From assembly GCF_003236295.1 (NCBI RefSeq), contig NZ_POTW01000020.1, positions 22,805 to 86,804 of the forward strand: DNA of 64,000 bases, given 5' to 3'. The first letter of the stretch is position 1, and each line of letters opens with the position of its first letter. Made by a program: the position numbers and the translations under genes. The stretch comes from Jiangella anatolica (GTDB taxonomy: Bacteria > Actinomycetota > Actinomycetes > Jiangellales > Jiangellaceae). Below are positions 31,763 through 39,956 of this stretch, piece by piece. The notes under the pieces were generated by a model. It made no database searches, was not told the DNA's origin, and was given only the letters and a program-made list of their open reading frames with translations.

Positions 31763-32074
31763 GCGGCCTCCAGGAGTAGGACGGGTCGAGCGATCTGCCG
31801 CTGGCGCGCAGCAGTGTGCCAGGCGACGCCCGCCAGGGCGAGCCGTGCGCTCGCGACGACCGTCATGCGGCCTCCTGGGATGCCCGCATCCCGGTGGGCC
31901 GAGGGTTCTGCTGTCAGGACCCGGCTGAGTGCCGGGCCCGCGGCGGCGACCACGACGACGCGACGACGGTCATGCCGCCTCCTGTGGCCACCGAGCCACG
32001 ACCCGGCCGTGCGTCCTGCCGCCAGAGCCCCGACTAGGGTGAGCAGGACGACCGCGGCGACGGTCACACGGCCT
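31757..32074 (-). repeat. Four copies of a stop-start gene-junction sequence
   Basis: The minus-strand pattern GGAGGC(C/G)(G)(C/T)-(A/G)TGACCGTCG, that is a Glu-Ala-Ala/Val stop overlapping a start with its ribosome site, occurs with starts at 32067, 31973, 31866 and 31762. Spacing is 94, 107 and 104 bases. The sequence between is partly alike (repeated CGAGCCACG and GCAGGACG-type words). Confidence 0.65.
31759..32067 (-). CDS. Small coupled frame, possibly a decayed duplicate
   Basis: A 102-codon frame whose GTG start overlaps the stop of the SatD-like gene (GTGA) and whose stop overlaps the start of the membrane-protein gene (ATGA). Its N-terminus VTVAAVVLLTLVGALAAG is nearly the N-terminus of that membrane protein (MTVAAVVLLAVAGVAGAV). 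The middle is Arg-rich and looks out of frame (GGHRRRHDRRRVVVV). An internal ATG at 31866 begins another similar copy (MTVVASARLALAGVAW). Either a short coupled gene or the remains of repeated duplication of the downstream gene's start. Confidence 0.4.
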   Translation of the reverse strand: MTVAAVVLLTLVGALAAGRTAGSWLGGHRRRHDRRRVVVVAAAGPALSRVLTAEPSAHRDAGIPGGRMTVVASARLALAGVAWHTAARQRQIARPVLLLEAA

Positions 32075-32651
32075 CCCGGAGCAGCCGAGCCACGACCGGC
32101 CGGGCGTCGCGTTCCTGCTGCCAGAGCGCGACCGTCAGCCGCTGGCCGACGGCCTGGCGGCTGACGCCCAGGATGTCGGCGGCCTCGGCGAACGTGTGGC
32201 CGGCCTCGACGAGGTCGATGGCGGCCCAGCCAGCCGGGCTGCGCCGCGCGACAACGGCGGCGATCAGGGTCAGGACGGCGTCGGCCTCGGCGGCCCGCTC
32301 GGCGTCGGACCCGGCGACGGCGACGTGCTGCGGCCGCTGCTTGGCCGCGTCCAGTGCCTCCCGGGCGTGCACGAACGCCGGTCCGCGCGCCGACCGCGTG
32401 CTGGCCGGCAGCGGCTCCTCGACCGGACCGGCGCCGATGCCCACGCTCCACGCGTCGACGCGCAGCAGCAGCCGGGCCGCGTCGACGGCGGCGTCGGGCT
32501 CGGCCAGCACGCCCTGGAACTCGTCGCCGGCGGTGCGCTCGAACGGCAGCAGCGGCTCGTGGACCAGCTGCTTCAGCGTGGACAGGGCGTCCTCGACCAG
32601 GTCGCGGCTGCGGCGGCTGCCGCGCTGGTCGACGGTCAGGACGAACGGCAT
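32064..32651 (-). CDS. SatD-like protein with C-terminal helix-turn-helix
   Basis: A 195-residue protein. It begins FVLTVDQRGSRRSRDLVEDALSTLKQL and contains ERTAGDEFQGVLAEPDAAVDAARLLLR and WSVGIGAG, the pattern of the SatD family. RGPAFVHAREALDAAK follows. The C-terminal part (IDLVEAGHTFAEAADILGVSRQAVGQRLTVALWQQE) reads as a helix-turn-helix, so it may bind DNA. SatD was described next to signal-recognition genes in streptococci as an acid-tolerance gene; its biochemistry is unknown. Upstream lies a cluster of GCAAGC/GCTTGC words that could be its operator. Downstream coupled frames complete the operon. Confidence 0.8.
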   Translation of the reverse strand: MPFVLTVDQRGSRRSRDLVEDALSTLKQLVHEPLLPFERTAGDEFQGVLAEPDAAVDAARLLLRVDAWSVGIGAGPVEEPLPASTRSARGPAFVHAREALDAAKQRPQHVAVAGSDAERAAEADAVLTLIAAVVARRSPAGWAAIDLVEAGHTFAEAADILGVSRQAVGQRLTVALWQQERDARPVVARLLREAV

Positions 32652-32679
32652 GGCGCAAGGCTACGCCCTGGCGCCGCCT

Positions 32680-32730
32680 GCAAGCAAGCCTGCAAGCTTG
32701 CCTGCCAGTACGAAAGCCACCAGGCTTGCC
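32680..32730. promoter_or_regulatory. GCAAGC/GCTTGC repeat cluster
   Basis: GCAAGC at 32680, the palindrome GCAAGCTTGC at 32692-32701 and GGCTTGCC at 32723-32730 lie within 51 bases. They are 29-79 bases upstream of the SatD-like start. The adjoining bases also repeat (AAGCCTGC, CTTGCCTGCC). The arrangement fits several binding sites for one dimeric regulator, possibly the helix-turn-helix product itself. Confidence 0.5.
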
Positions 32731-32811
32731 TGCCGCGACAAGGATCGGGCGTCCGGACCGAACGGGACGACGGCAGGCAGACTGCCCTGATCGGTCGCCT
32801 AGTCTGTCCCG

Positions 32812-35370
32812 GTGACTCGTCGCCGCATCGCCGCCGGACTCGCCGTCCTGGCCGGCCTGGTCGTGCTGGCGCTCGTCGTGACCGCCTCCGTCGGTGTCTG
32901 GTCGGTGCGCCGCGCCTACCCCGACTACGACGGCACGGCCGAGATCCCGCGGCTGTCGGCGGAGGTCGAGGTCATCCGCGACGAGAACGGCATCCCGCAC
33001 ATCTACGCGGACACGCCGGAGGACCTGTTCCGGGCGCAGGCGTACGTGCACTCGCAGGACCGGTTCTGGCAGATGGACTTCCGCCGGCACGTCACGTCCG
33101 GCCGGCTGGCGGAGCTGTTCGGCGAGGACCAGGTCGACACCGACGCGTTCATCCGGACGCTCGGCTGGACCGATGTCGCCCGCGCCGAGCTGCCGCTGCT
33201 CAGCCCCGAGAGCCGCCGCTACTTCGACGCCTACGCCGACGGCGTCAACGCCTGGCTCGACCAGACCGACGGCGGCGACCGCGGCCTCGCCTACACGCTG
33301 CTGGGACTGACCGGCGGCGACGACGCACCCAGCCGCTGGACCCCGGTCGACTCGCTGAGCTGGCTCAAGGCGATGGCGTGGGACCTGCGCGGCAACATGC
33401 AGGACGAGATCAGCCGGTCGCTGCTCGCGGCGAGCGGGCTGCCGATCGACCGCGTCGAGCAGCTCTGGCCGGACCCGCCGGAGGCGCTCACGCCGCCGAT
33501 CGTCCCCGACGAGTACGTGTCGCCGCTGCTGCCCGAGGCGTTGACCGGCCCCGACGGCGCGCCCGTTCCGCTGGCCCCGGCGGCCGCCGACGCCATCGAG
33601 CGGGCCGCCGACGGCCTCGACGCCGCGCCGGTCACGTTCGGCGACGGTGACGGTGTCGGCTCGAACTCGTGGGTGGTCGGCGGCGATCTGACGGAGTCCG
33701 GCGCGCCGTTGCTGGCCAACGACCCGCACCTGGCGCCGTCGATGCCGTCGATCTGGTACCAGGTCGGCCTGCACTGCCGCGACGTCGGCCCGGCCTGCCC
33801 GTTCGACGTCGTCGGCTACTCGTTCGCCGGGCTGCCGGGCGTGATCATCGGCCACAACCAGGACGTCGCGTGGGGGTTCACGAACCTCGGGCCGGACGTC
33901 ACCGACCTGTATCTGGAGCAGGTCCGCGGCGACACCTACCGCGTCGGCGACGAGTGGGTGCCGATGGACGTCCACGAGGAGACCATCCAGGTGGCCGGCG
34001 GCGACGACGTCACCGTCACCGTGCGCCGCACGCGACACGGTCCGCTGCTGTCCGACCGCGACGACGACATCGAGGACGTCGGCGACGCCGCCCAGGTGGA
34101 GAGTGACGACGCGGACGGCTACGAGGTCGCGCTGCGCTGGACGGCGCTCGACCCGGGCCGCACGGCGGACGCGATCTTCGCGCTGAACCGGGCCACCGAC
34201 TGGGAGTCGTTCCGCTCCGCCGCCGCGCTGTTCGACGTGCCGTCGCAGAACCTCGTCTACGCCGACACCGAGGGCAACATCGGCTACCAGGCGCCCGGCC
34301 GGGTTCCCGTCCGCACCAGCTACGACGGGCGCTGGCCGGTGCCCGGCTGGACCGGCGAGTACGAGTGGGCCGGATACATCCCGTTCGCCAGCATGCCCAG
34401 CGTCCTCAACCCGGAGCAGGGCTACGTCGTCACCGCCAACCAGCCGGTCACCAGCGACCGCTACCCGTTCCTGCTCACCGGCGACTTCGACCCCGGTCAC
34501 CGGGCCGGCCGGATCAACGAGCTGATCGACGCGGCGGTCGAGGACGACGAGCGGTTCGACGTCGCGGACATGGCCGCGATCCAGGCCGACGCGCACAGCG
34601 ACGCCGCCGACATCCTGGTGCCGTTCCTGCTGGAGCTGGAGGCGCCGGACGGCTACTACGGCGACGGCCTGCGGCTGCTGCGCGACTGGGACCGGTCGAT
34701 GACGGCGGACTCCGCCGCGGCCGCGTACTTCAACGCCGTCTGGCGCAACCTGCTCGAGCTCACCTTCCACGACGACCTGCCCGAGGACGAGTGGCCCGAC
34801 GGCGGCGGCCGCTGGTTCGAGGTCATGCGCGACCTGCTGGAGACGCCGGGCGACCCGTTCTGGGACGACGTCGACAGCGAGAACGTCACCGAGAACCGCG
34901 ACGTCATCCTGGTCGAGGCGGTCCGCGACGCCCGCAACGAGATGACGGTCGAGCAGGGCAAGGACGCCTCGACGTGGGAGTGGGGCCGGCTGCACACGCT
35001 GGAGCTGACAGAGCAGACCTTCGGCACGTCGGACATCGGGCTGGTCGAGTGGATGTTCAACCGCGGCCCGGTCGAGGTCGGTGGCGGCGGGTCGATCGTG
35101 CTGGCCAACGCGTGGGACGCCGCCGAGGGCTACGAGACGATCTGGTCGCCGTCGATGCGGATGATCGTCGACCTCGACGACCTCGACGCGTCGCGCTGGA
35201 TCGACCTCACCGGCGTCAGCGGCCACCCATTCCACGACCACTACTGGGACCAGACCGAGCTCTGGCGCGACGGCGAGACGCTGCCGATGCGCTGGGACGA
35301 GGAGTCCGTCCGCGCGGCCGGCGAGCACACGTTCACGTTCCAGCCGCCGGAGCCGTCCGAGTCCCCATGA
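32812..35370 (+). CDS. Penicillin acylase family N-terminal-nucleophile amidohydrolase
   Basis: An 852-residue exported Ntn hydrolase. An N-terminal membrane/signal segment (about 9-28) precedes the alpha chain (VIRDENGIPHIYADTPEDLFRAQAYVHSQDRFWQMDFRRH). The autocleavage site is DGVGSNSWVVGG: Gly283-Ser284, with Ser284 becoming the nucleophile of the beta chain. GAPLLANDPHLAPSMPSIWYQVGLH, GLPGVIIGHNQDVAWGFTN and VVTANQPV continue the typical beta chain. Members cleave beta-lactam side chains, acyl-homoserine lactones or cyclic lipopeptide acyl chains; the substrate is not evident. TAGTCT six bases before the GTG suggests a leaderless transcript. The stop codon lies inside a long hairpin shared with the convergent gene. 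Confidence 0.95.
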   Translation: MTRRRIAAGLAVLAGLVVLALVVTASVGVWSVRRAYPDYDGTAEIPRLSAEVEVIRDENGIPHIYADTPEDLFRAQAYVHSQDRFWQMDFRRHVTSGRLAELFGEDQVDTDAFIRTLGWTDVARAELPLLSPESRRYFDAYADGVNAWLDQTDGGDRGLAYTLLGLTGGDDAPSRWTPVDSLSWLKAMAWDLRGNMQDEISRSLLAASGLPIDRVEQLWPDPPEALTPPIVPDEYVSPLLPEALTGPDGAPVPLAPAAADAIERAADGLDAAPVTFGDGDGVGSNSWVVGGDLTESGAPLLANDPHLAPSMPSIWYQVGLHCRDVGPACPFDVVGYSFAGLPGVIIGHNQDVAWGFTNLGPDVTDLYLEQVRGDTYRVGDEWVPMDVHEETIQVAGGDDVTVTVRRTRHGPLLSDRDDDIEDVGDAAQVESDDADGYEVALRWTALDPGRTADAIFALNRATDWESFRSAAALFDVPSQNLVYADTEGNIGYQAPGRVPVRTSYDGRWPVPGWTGEYEWAGYIPFASMPSVLNPEQGYVVTANQPVTSDRYPFLLTGDFDPGHRAGRINELIDAAVEDDERFDVADMAAIQADAHSDAADILVPFLLELEAPDGYYGDGLRLLRDWDRSMTADSAAAAYFNAVWRNLLELTFHDDLPEDEWPDGGGRWFEVMRDLLETPGDPFWDDVDSENVTENRDVILVEAVRDARNEMTVEQGKDASTWEWGRLHTLELTEQTFGTSDIGLVEWMFNRGPVEVGGGGSIVLANAWDAAEGYETIWSPSMRMIVDLDDLDASRWIDLTGVSGHPFHDHYWDQTELWRDGETLPMRWDEESVRAAGEHTFTFQPPEPSESP

Positions 35371-35418
35371 TCATCAACCTTCTGTGCTGTCAGGACGACA
35401 CAGAAGGTTGATGATCAT
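35367..35418. terminator. Shared bidirectional terminator containing both stop codons
   Basis: ATGATCATCAACCTTCTGTG (35367-35386) and its exact reverse complement (35399-35418) flank a 12-base loop. The left arm contains the TGA of the penicillin-acylase gene (35368-35370). The right arm contains the stop of the convergent cyclo-ligase gene (35417-35415). The arms are unusually A/T-rich here. Confidence 0.85.
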
Positions 35419-36023
35419 GAGGACGCGGGGCGCAGCAGGTGGGCTCCGCTCGGCGTGGCGGCGGCGTCGACGGGGACGTCGTGCGGCTCGCGGGGCACCG
35501 GCATGTCCAGCACCTCGCCGTCGTGCAGCAGCACGCAGGCGAACGCCGGCGGCGACACCGCGAGCATCCGGGCCAGCACCCGGTCGTAGGACCCGCCGCC
35601 GCGGCCCAGCCGGTGACCGTGCCGGTCCACCGCCAGGCCCGGGACCAGCAGCACCGTCGCCGCCGTCACCGCCGCCGGGCCGAGCCGGTCGCCGTCGGGC
35701 TCCAGCAGCCCACGCGCCGCCGGCACCAGATGCTGCGGACCCGTGTAACGAGCCCAGTCCAGGTCGCCGCCGGGCAGCAGCACCGGCAGCAGCACATCGA
35801 CGCCGTCGTCACTGAGCGCCTCGACGAGCGGGCCGGTGCCGGGCTCGCGGCCGACCGCGACGTACGCCGCGACCGTCGAGGCGGCCGCGACCTCGGGCAG
35901 GCCCCGGACGACGTCGCGCAAGCGGCCCGCGGCCGACGCCAGCGCCGTCGCGTCGAGCTCGGCCCGGCGGGCCAGGATCCGGCCCCGCAGCGCCCGCTTC
36001 GCCTCGCGCACCGTCGTCGTCAC
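35415..36023 (-). CDS. 5-formyltetrahydrofolate cyclo-ligase
   Basis: A 202-residue cytoplasmic enzyme converting 5-formyl-THF with ATP to 5,10-methenyl-THF, rescuing folate from the stored form. Family features: N-terminal REAKRALRGRILARRAELD, VAAYVAVGREPGTGPLVEAL, DVLLPVLLPGGDLDWARY and the ATP/folate loop VDRHGHRLGRGGGSYDRVLA near the C-terminus. I chose GTG 36023 with GGTGAGGGG just upstream; longer in-frame extension runs into the divergent galU promoter. Its place divergent from galU-glp is conserved in actinobacteria. The stop is embedded in the shared terminator hairpin. Confidence 0.94.
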   Translation of the reverse strand: MTTTVREAKRALRGRILARRAELDATALASAAGRLRDVVRGLPEVAAASTVAAYVAVGREPGTGPLVEALSDDGVDVLLPVLLPGGDLDWARYTGPQHLVPAARGLLEPDGDRLGPAAVTAATVLLVPGLAVDRHGHRLGRGGGSYDRVLARMLAVSPPAFACVLLHDGEVLDMPVPREPHDVPVDAAATPSGAHLLRPASS

Positions 36024-36091
36024 CCCCTCACCGTACGGCCGACCGCACGCCCCCCTTCTGACTCTCCGCCGGTCTTTGTAGGGTGACGCCC

Positions 36092-37024
36092 ATGACTCCA
36101 GCGCGAACGGCACAGGACAGCGCGGTGACGAAGGTGGTCATCCCGGTCGCGGGACTCGGCACGAGGTTCCTGCCGGCCACCAAGGCGACGCCGAAGGAGA
36201 TGCTTCCGGTCGTCGACAAGCCGGCCATCCAGTACGTCGTCGAGGAGGCCGTCGCGGCCGGGCTGTCCGACGTGCTGCTGGTCACCGGGCGCAACAAGGA
36301 CGCCATCGAGAACCACTTCGACCGCGCGTGGGAGCTGGAGCGCGCCTTGGAACAGAAGGGCGACCAGGAGCGGTTGCGACGGGTCATGAAGTCGCAGATC
36401 CTGGGCGACATCCACTACGTCCGTCAGGGCGACCCGCGCGGCCTCGGCCACGCCGTCCTCTGCGGCGCGCTGCACGTCGGCGACGAGCCGTTCGCCGTCA
36501 TGCTCGGCGACGACCTCATCGACCCGCGCGACCCGCTGCTGCCGCACATGCTCGACGTGCAGCGGCGCCACGGCGGCAGCGTCATCGCGCTCATCGAGGT
36601 GCCGCCGGAGCTGGCGCACATGTACGGCTGCGCGTCGGTCGAGCCGGCCGAGAACGACGTCATGCGTGTCACCGACCTGGTCGAGAAGCCCGAGCCCGGC
36701 ACCGCGCCGAGCAACCTGGCGGTCATCGGCCGGTACGTGCTGAACCCCGCCGTCTTCGGCGTACTGCGCGAGACCGAGCCCGGCCGCGGCGGCGAGATCC
36801 AGCTCACCGACGCGCTCAAGACGCTGGCCGGCATGCCCGCCGAGCAGGGCGGCGGCGTGCATGCCGTCGTGTTCCGCGGCCGCCGCTACGACACCGGGGA
36901 CCGCCTCGACTACCTGCGCACGATCGTCAGCCTCGCCAGCGAGCGCTCCGATCTGGGCCAGGACTTCCGTGCCTTCCTGCGCGAGTTCGTTGCGCAGCTC
37001 CCGCCCGAGGTCGAGGATGACTGA
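36092..37024 (+). CDS. galU: UTP-glucose-1-phosphate uridylyltransferase
   Basis: A 310-residue nucleotidyltransferase that makes UDP-glucose for cell-wall and capsule glycans. The signature VVIPVAGLGTRFLPATKATPKEMLPVVDKP (about 13-42) holds the nucleotide-binding loop. MLGDDLID is the metal-binding Asp motif, and LVEKPEPGTAPSNLAVIGRYVLNPAVF and RGGEIQLTDAL are conserved GalU blocks. ATG 36092 is used; TAGGGT eight bases before it looks like a -10 box of a leaderless transcript. Its TGA is directly followed by the GTG of glp/moeA, so the operon starts here. Confidence 0.97.
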   Translation: MTPARTAQDSAVTKVVIPVAGLGTRFLPATKATPKEMLPVVDKPAIQYVVEEAVAAGLSDVLLVTGRNKDAIENHFDRAWELERALEQKGDQERLRRVMKSQILGDIHYVRQGDPRGLGHAVLCGALHVGDEPFAVMLGDDLIDPRDPLLPHMLDVQRRHGGSVIALIEVPPELAHMYGCASVEPAENDVMRVTDLVEKPEPGTAPSNLAVIGRYVLNPAVFGVLRETEPGRGGEIQLTDALKTLAGMPAEQGGGVHAVVFRGRRYDTGDRLDYLRTIVSLASERSDLGQDFRAFLREFVAQLPPEVEDD

Positions 37025-38251
37025 GTGAAGCGTGTCGCGGACCATCTCTCGGACATCCTCGCTGCGGTCCGGCCGCTGAGCGAGCTGGACTTCCAGCTGC
37101 TCGACGCCCACGGCTGCGTCCTCACCGAGGACGTGATCGCGCCGTGGTCGCTGCCACAGTTCGACAACACCGCGATGGACGGCTACGCGGTCCGGGCCGA
37201 GGACGTCGCCGCGGCGACCGCCGACGAGCCGGTCGTGCTGCCCGTCGTCGCCGACATCCCCGCCGGTGACACGCGGGTGAACGCGATCGGCCCCGGGCTG
37301 TCCGCGCGGATCATGACCGGCGCACCGGTGCCGTCCGGCGCCGACGCGATCGTGCCGGTCGAGGACACCGACGGCGGCACCGCGCGGGTCCGCATCACGG
37401 CGCCGGCCAAGCCCGGCGCGCACATCCGGCGGGCCGGCGGCGACGTCGGCGAGGGCGACGTCGTGCTCGGCGCCGGGACGTATCTCGGCGCGGCGCAGAT
37501 CGGCCTGCTGGCCGCCGTCGGCCGCGACCGCGTCGTCGTCCGGCCGCGGCCCCGCGTCGTCGTCATCTCCACCGGCAGCGAACTGGTCGAGCCGGGATAC
37601 CCGCTGACCACCGGGCAGATCTCCGACTCCAACTCGTTCACGCTGACCGCTGCCGCGCGCGAGGCCGGCGCCGTCGCCTACCGCGTCCCTCCGGTCCCCG
37701 ACGACAAGGACCGGCTGCTCGGGCTGATCGAGGACCAGCTGATCCGCGCCGACATGGTCATCACGACCGGCGGGGTCAGCGCGGGCGCCTACGACATCGT
37801 CAAGGAGGTCCTGTCCGGCATCGGCACGGTGAGCTTCGACAGCGTCGCGATGCAGCCGGGCAAGCCGCAGGGCTTCGGCACGATCGGCGACGACCGCACG
37901 CCGATCTTCGCGCTCCCCGGCAACCCGGTCAGCGCGTTCGTCTCGTTCGAGGTGTTCGTGCGCCCGGCGATCCGCAAGATGCTCGGCTCGCCGCGGCTGC
38001 ACCGGCCCAGCGTCAAGGCCGTCCTGCAGGAGCGGCTGCGCTCGCCCGAGGGCCGGCGGCAGTTCGCCCGGGCCCGGGTGCAGACGGCTCAGGACGGGAC
38101 GCACCAGGTCCGGCCGATCGGGGCGCAGCAGTCGCACCTCATGGGCGACCTCGCCTATGCCAACGCGCTGATCGTCGTCCCCGAGCACGTCACCGAGGTC
38201 GCGGCCGGGCAGGTGGTCGACACCGTCATGCTGGAACGGCGGCGCGAGTGA
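37025..38251 (+). CDS. glp: Gephyrin-like MoeA-family protein (Glp)
   Basis: A 408-residue MoeA fold: PQFDNTAMDGYAVRAEDV, RIMTGAPVPSGADAIVPVED, VVVISTGSELVEPG, DMVITTGGVSAGAYD and IFALPGNPVSAFVSFEVFVRPA are all diagnostic. MoeA inserts molybdate into adenylated molybdopterin. In actinobacteria the copy in this exact context (galU upstream, rimJ downstream, near the gene for membrane protein GlpR/SepX) has been shown in Corynebacterium to bind FtsZ and act in division as Glp. I therefore prefer glp to moeA, while moaC and mog directly behind it show cofactor synthesis is also plausible. The GTG start abuts galU; the stop overlaps moaC (GTGA). Confidence 0.93.
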   Translation: MKRVADHLSDILAAVRPLSELDFQLLDAHGCVLTEDVIAPWSLPQFDNTAMDGYAVRAEDVAAATADEPVVLPVVADIPAGDTRVNAIGPGLSARIMTGAPVPSGADAIVPVEDTDGGTARVRITAPAKPGAHIRRAGGDVGEGDVVLGAGTYLGAAQIGLLAAVGRDRVVVRPRPRVVVISTGSELVEPGYPLTTGQISDSNSFTLTAAAREAGAVAYRVPPVPDDKDRLLGLIEDQLIRADMVITTGGVSAGAYDIVKEVLSGIGTVSFDSVAMQPGKPQGFGTIGDDRTPIFALPGNPVSAFVSFEVFVRPAIRKMLGSPRLHRPSVKAVLQERLRSPEGRRQFARARVQTAQDGTHQVRPIGAQQSHLMGDLAYANALIVVPEHVTEVAAGQVVDTVMLERRRE

Positions 38252-38721
38252 GCTCTGGTTTCACGCATCTGGACGCCGAGGGTGCGGCGCGCATGGTCGA
38301 CGTCTCCGGCAAGGACGTGACGGTCCGGACGGCGACGGCGTCGGGTCGCGTGCTGGTCTCTTCTGCTGTCGTCGCGGCACTGCGGTCCGGGGACGTGCCG
38401 AAGGGCGACGCGCTCTCCGTCGCGCGGCTGGCCGGGATCATGGGCGCGAAGAAGACGCCGGACCTCATCCCGCTGTGCCACCCGCTCGCGCTGCACGGCG
38501 TCGACGTCTCGCTGACGGTGCAGGACGACTGCGTGTCGATCGTGGCGACGGTGCGGACGGCCGACCGGACCGGCGTCGAGATGGAGGCGCTGACCGCCGT
38601 CGCGACGGCCGCGCTCACCGTCGTCGACATGGTGAAGTCGATCGACAAGGGCGCCGTGATCTCCGACGTCCGGATCGAGGAGAAGACCGGCGGCAAGTCC
38701 GGGACCTGGCGGCGACCATGA
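38248..38721 (+). CDS. moaC: Cyclic pyranopterin monophosphate synthase
   Basis: A 157-residue MoaC, which rearranges the MoaA product into cPMP, the first stable molybdenum cofactor intermediate. Family blocks: FTHLDAEGAARMVDVSGKDVT, LPLCHPLAL-like LIPLCHPLALHGVDV with the active-site His, TADRTGVEMEALTAVATAALTVVDMVKSIDKGAVISDVRI with the conserved Glu, Asp and Lys residues, and GGKSG at the end. It overlaps glp and mog by four bases on each side. No moaA is in the window. Confidence 0.97.
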   Translation: MSSGFTHLDAEGAARMVDVSGKDVTVRTATASGRVLVSSAVVAALRSGDVPKGDALSVARLAGIMGAKKTPDLIPLCHPLALHGVDVSLTVQDDCVSIVATVRTADRTGVEMEALTAVATAALTVVDMVKSIDKGAVISDVRIEEKTGGKSGTWRRP

Positions 38722-39209
38722 GAGCGCTGGTCGTGACGGTGTCGACGCGGGCGGCCACAGGGGTGTACGAGGACCGCGGCGGGCCGCTCATCGTCGCCGG
38801 CCTGACCGATGTGGGGTTCGAGGTGTCCGGGCCGGTCGTCGTGCCCGACGGCGACGAGGTCGAGGCGGCGCTGCGGTCCGCGGTCGCCGAGGGCTACGAC
38901 GTCGTCGTCACCACCGGCGGCACCGGCCTCAGCCCGACCGACCACACGCCGGAGCTGACCCGTCGCGTCCTCGACGCCGAGGTGCCGGGCGTGGCCGAGG
39001 CCATCCGTGCCTACGGCGTCGCCGCCGGGGTGGCGACGGCCGCGCTCTCCCGCGGCGTGGCCGGACGGGCCGGCCGGACGTTCGTCGTCAACCTGCCCGG
39101 CTCGCCCGGCGGCGTGCGCGACGGTCTCGCCGTCCTCACGCCGATCCTCCCGCACGCCGTCGACCAGCTGCGCGGCGGCGACCACGTCCGTCCGGAGGGT
39201 GCGTCGTGA
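38718..39209 (+). CDS. mog: MogA/MoaB-family molybdopterin adenylyltransferase
   Basis: A 163-residue protein of the MogA/MoaB family that adenylates molybdopterin before metal insertion. Key blocks are ALVVTVSTRAATGVYEDRGGPLIVAGL, VVVTTGGTGLSPTDHTPE (the GGTG substrate loop with the catalytic Asp), and RTFVVNLPGSPGGVRDGLAVLTPILPHAVDQLRGGDH. Start and stop overlap moaC and rimJ (ATGA and GTGA), so translation of the block is coupled. Confidence 0.95.
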   Translation: MRALVVTVSTRAATGVYEDRGGPLIVAGLTDVGFEVSGPVVVPDGDEVEAALRSAVAEGYDVVVTTGGTGLSPTDHTPELTRRVLDAEVPGVAEAIRAYGVAAGVATAALSRGVAGRAGRTFVVNLPGSPGGVRDGLAVLTPILPHAVDQLRGGDHVRPEGAS

Positions 39210-39823
39210 GGTCGCGGTCGACGCGACTGGGCTGGCCGGTCGAGCTGCACGAGGGCCCCGTCGGGCTGCGGCCGCTGCACGCCCGAGACCTGCGGGCCTG
39301 GTCAGAGGTGCGGCAGCGCAGCGAGTCGTGGCTGCGGCCGTGGGAGGCGACGCCCCCGCCGCCGGCCGACCCGTACACGATGTCGTTCCGGCAGATGGTG
39401 CGCTTGCACGCCGCCCAGGGCCGCGCCGACGAGTCGCTGCCGTGGGCCGTCACGTACCACGGACGGCTGTGCGGGCAGCTCAACGTCTCGAACATCATCT
39501 GGGGCTCGGCCCGCATGGGCACGGTCGGCTACTGGCTCGACGTCGACCTCGCCGGCCGCGGCATCATGCCCACCGCCGTCGCGCTGGGCGTGGACTACTG
39601 CTTCTTCGTCGCCGGGCTGCACCGGCTCGAGGTCAACATCCGGCCGGAGAACCGCGCGTCGCTGCGCGTCGTCGAGAAGCTGGGCTTCCGCGAGGAGGGC
39701 CTGCGGCCGAAGCTGCTGCACATCGACGGGGAGTGGCGCGACCACCGATCGTTCGCGCTGACCGCCGAGGACGTCCCCGAGGGACTCCTGCGACGGTGGC
39801 GTTCGTCGCGTCTGGCGCCCTGA
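39206..39823 (+). CDS. rimJ: RimJ/RimL-type GNAT N-acetyltransferase
   Basis: A 205-residue GNAT enzyme. VGLRPLHARDLRAWSEVRQRSESWLRPWE starts the family pattern. GTVGYWLDVDLAGRGIMPTAVALGVDYCFFVAGLHRLEVNIRPENRASLRVVEKLGFREEGLRPKLLHIDGEWRDHRSFAL holds the acetyl-CoA binding loop (GRG) and the N.AS..V.EKLGF motif. RimJ acetylates the N-terminus of ribosomal protein S5 in E. coli; the substrate here is unproven. The gene completes the galU-glp-moaC-mog operon with a GTGA overlap. Confidence 0.93.
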   Translation: MRSRSTRLGWPVELHEGPVGLRPLHARDLRAWSEVRQRSESWLRPWEATPPPPADPYTMSFRQMVRLHAAQGRADESLPWAVTYHGRLCGQLNVSNIIWGSARMGTVGYWLDVDLAGRGIMPTAVALGVDYCFFVAGLHRLEVNIRPENRASLRVVEKLGFREEGLRPKLLHIDGEWRDHRSFALTAEDVPEGLLRRWRSSRLAP

Positions 39824-39956
39824 GCGCTCTTGGTCTTGTGCTGCTGACCTGCGGTTCTGACGGAGAGTGACCGTTTCGACCGCATTCGTTGCAGTGTGTG
39901 CACGTTTGACTGTGCGATTATTGCTGCGGAATGTGTCGATGCTATCGGGGGATTGC

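Noticed and set aside
31759..35328. A 1189-codon minus-strand frame opposite the penicillin-acylase gene
   Set aside because: It is antisense to a clear Ntn hydrolase; the only part considered is its last 102 codons after the SatD-like gene.
36020..38188. A 722-codon minus-strand frame across galU and glp
   Set aside because: Low-complexity Asp/Arg/Gly product, antisense to two well-supported enzymes.
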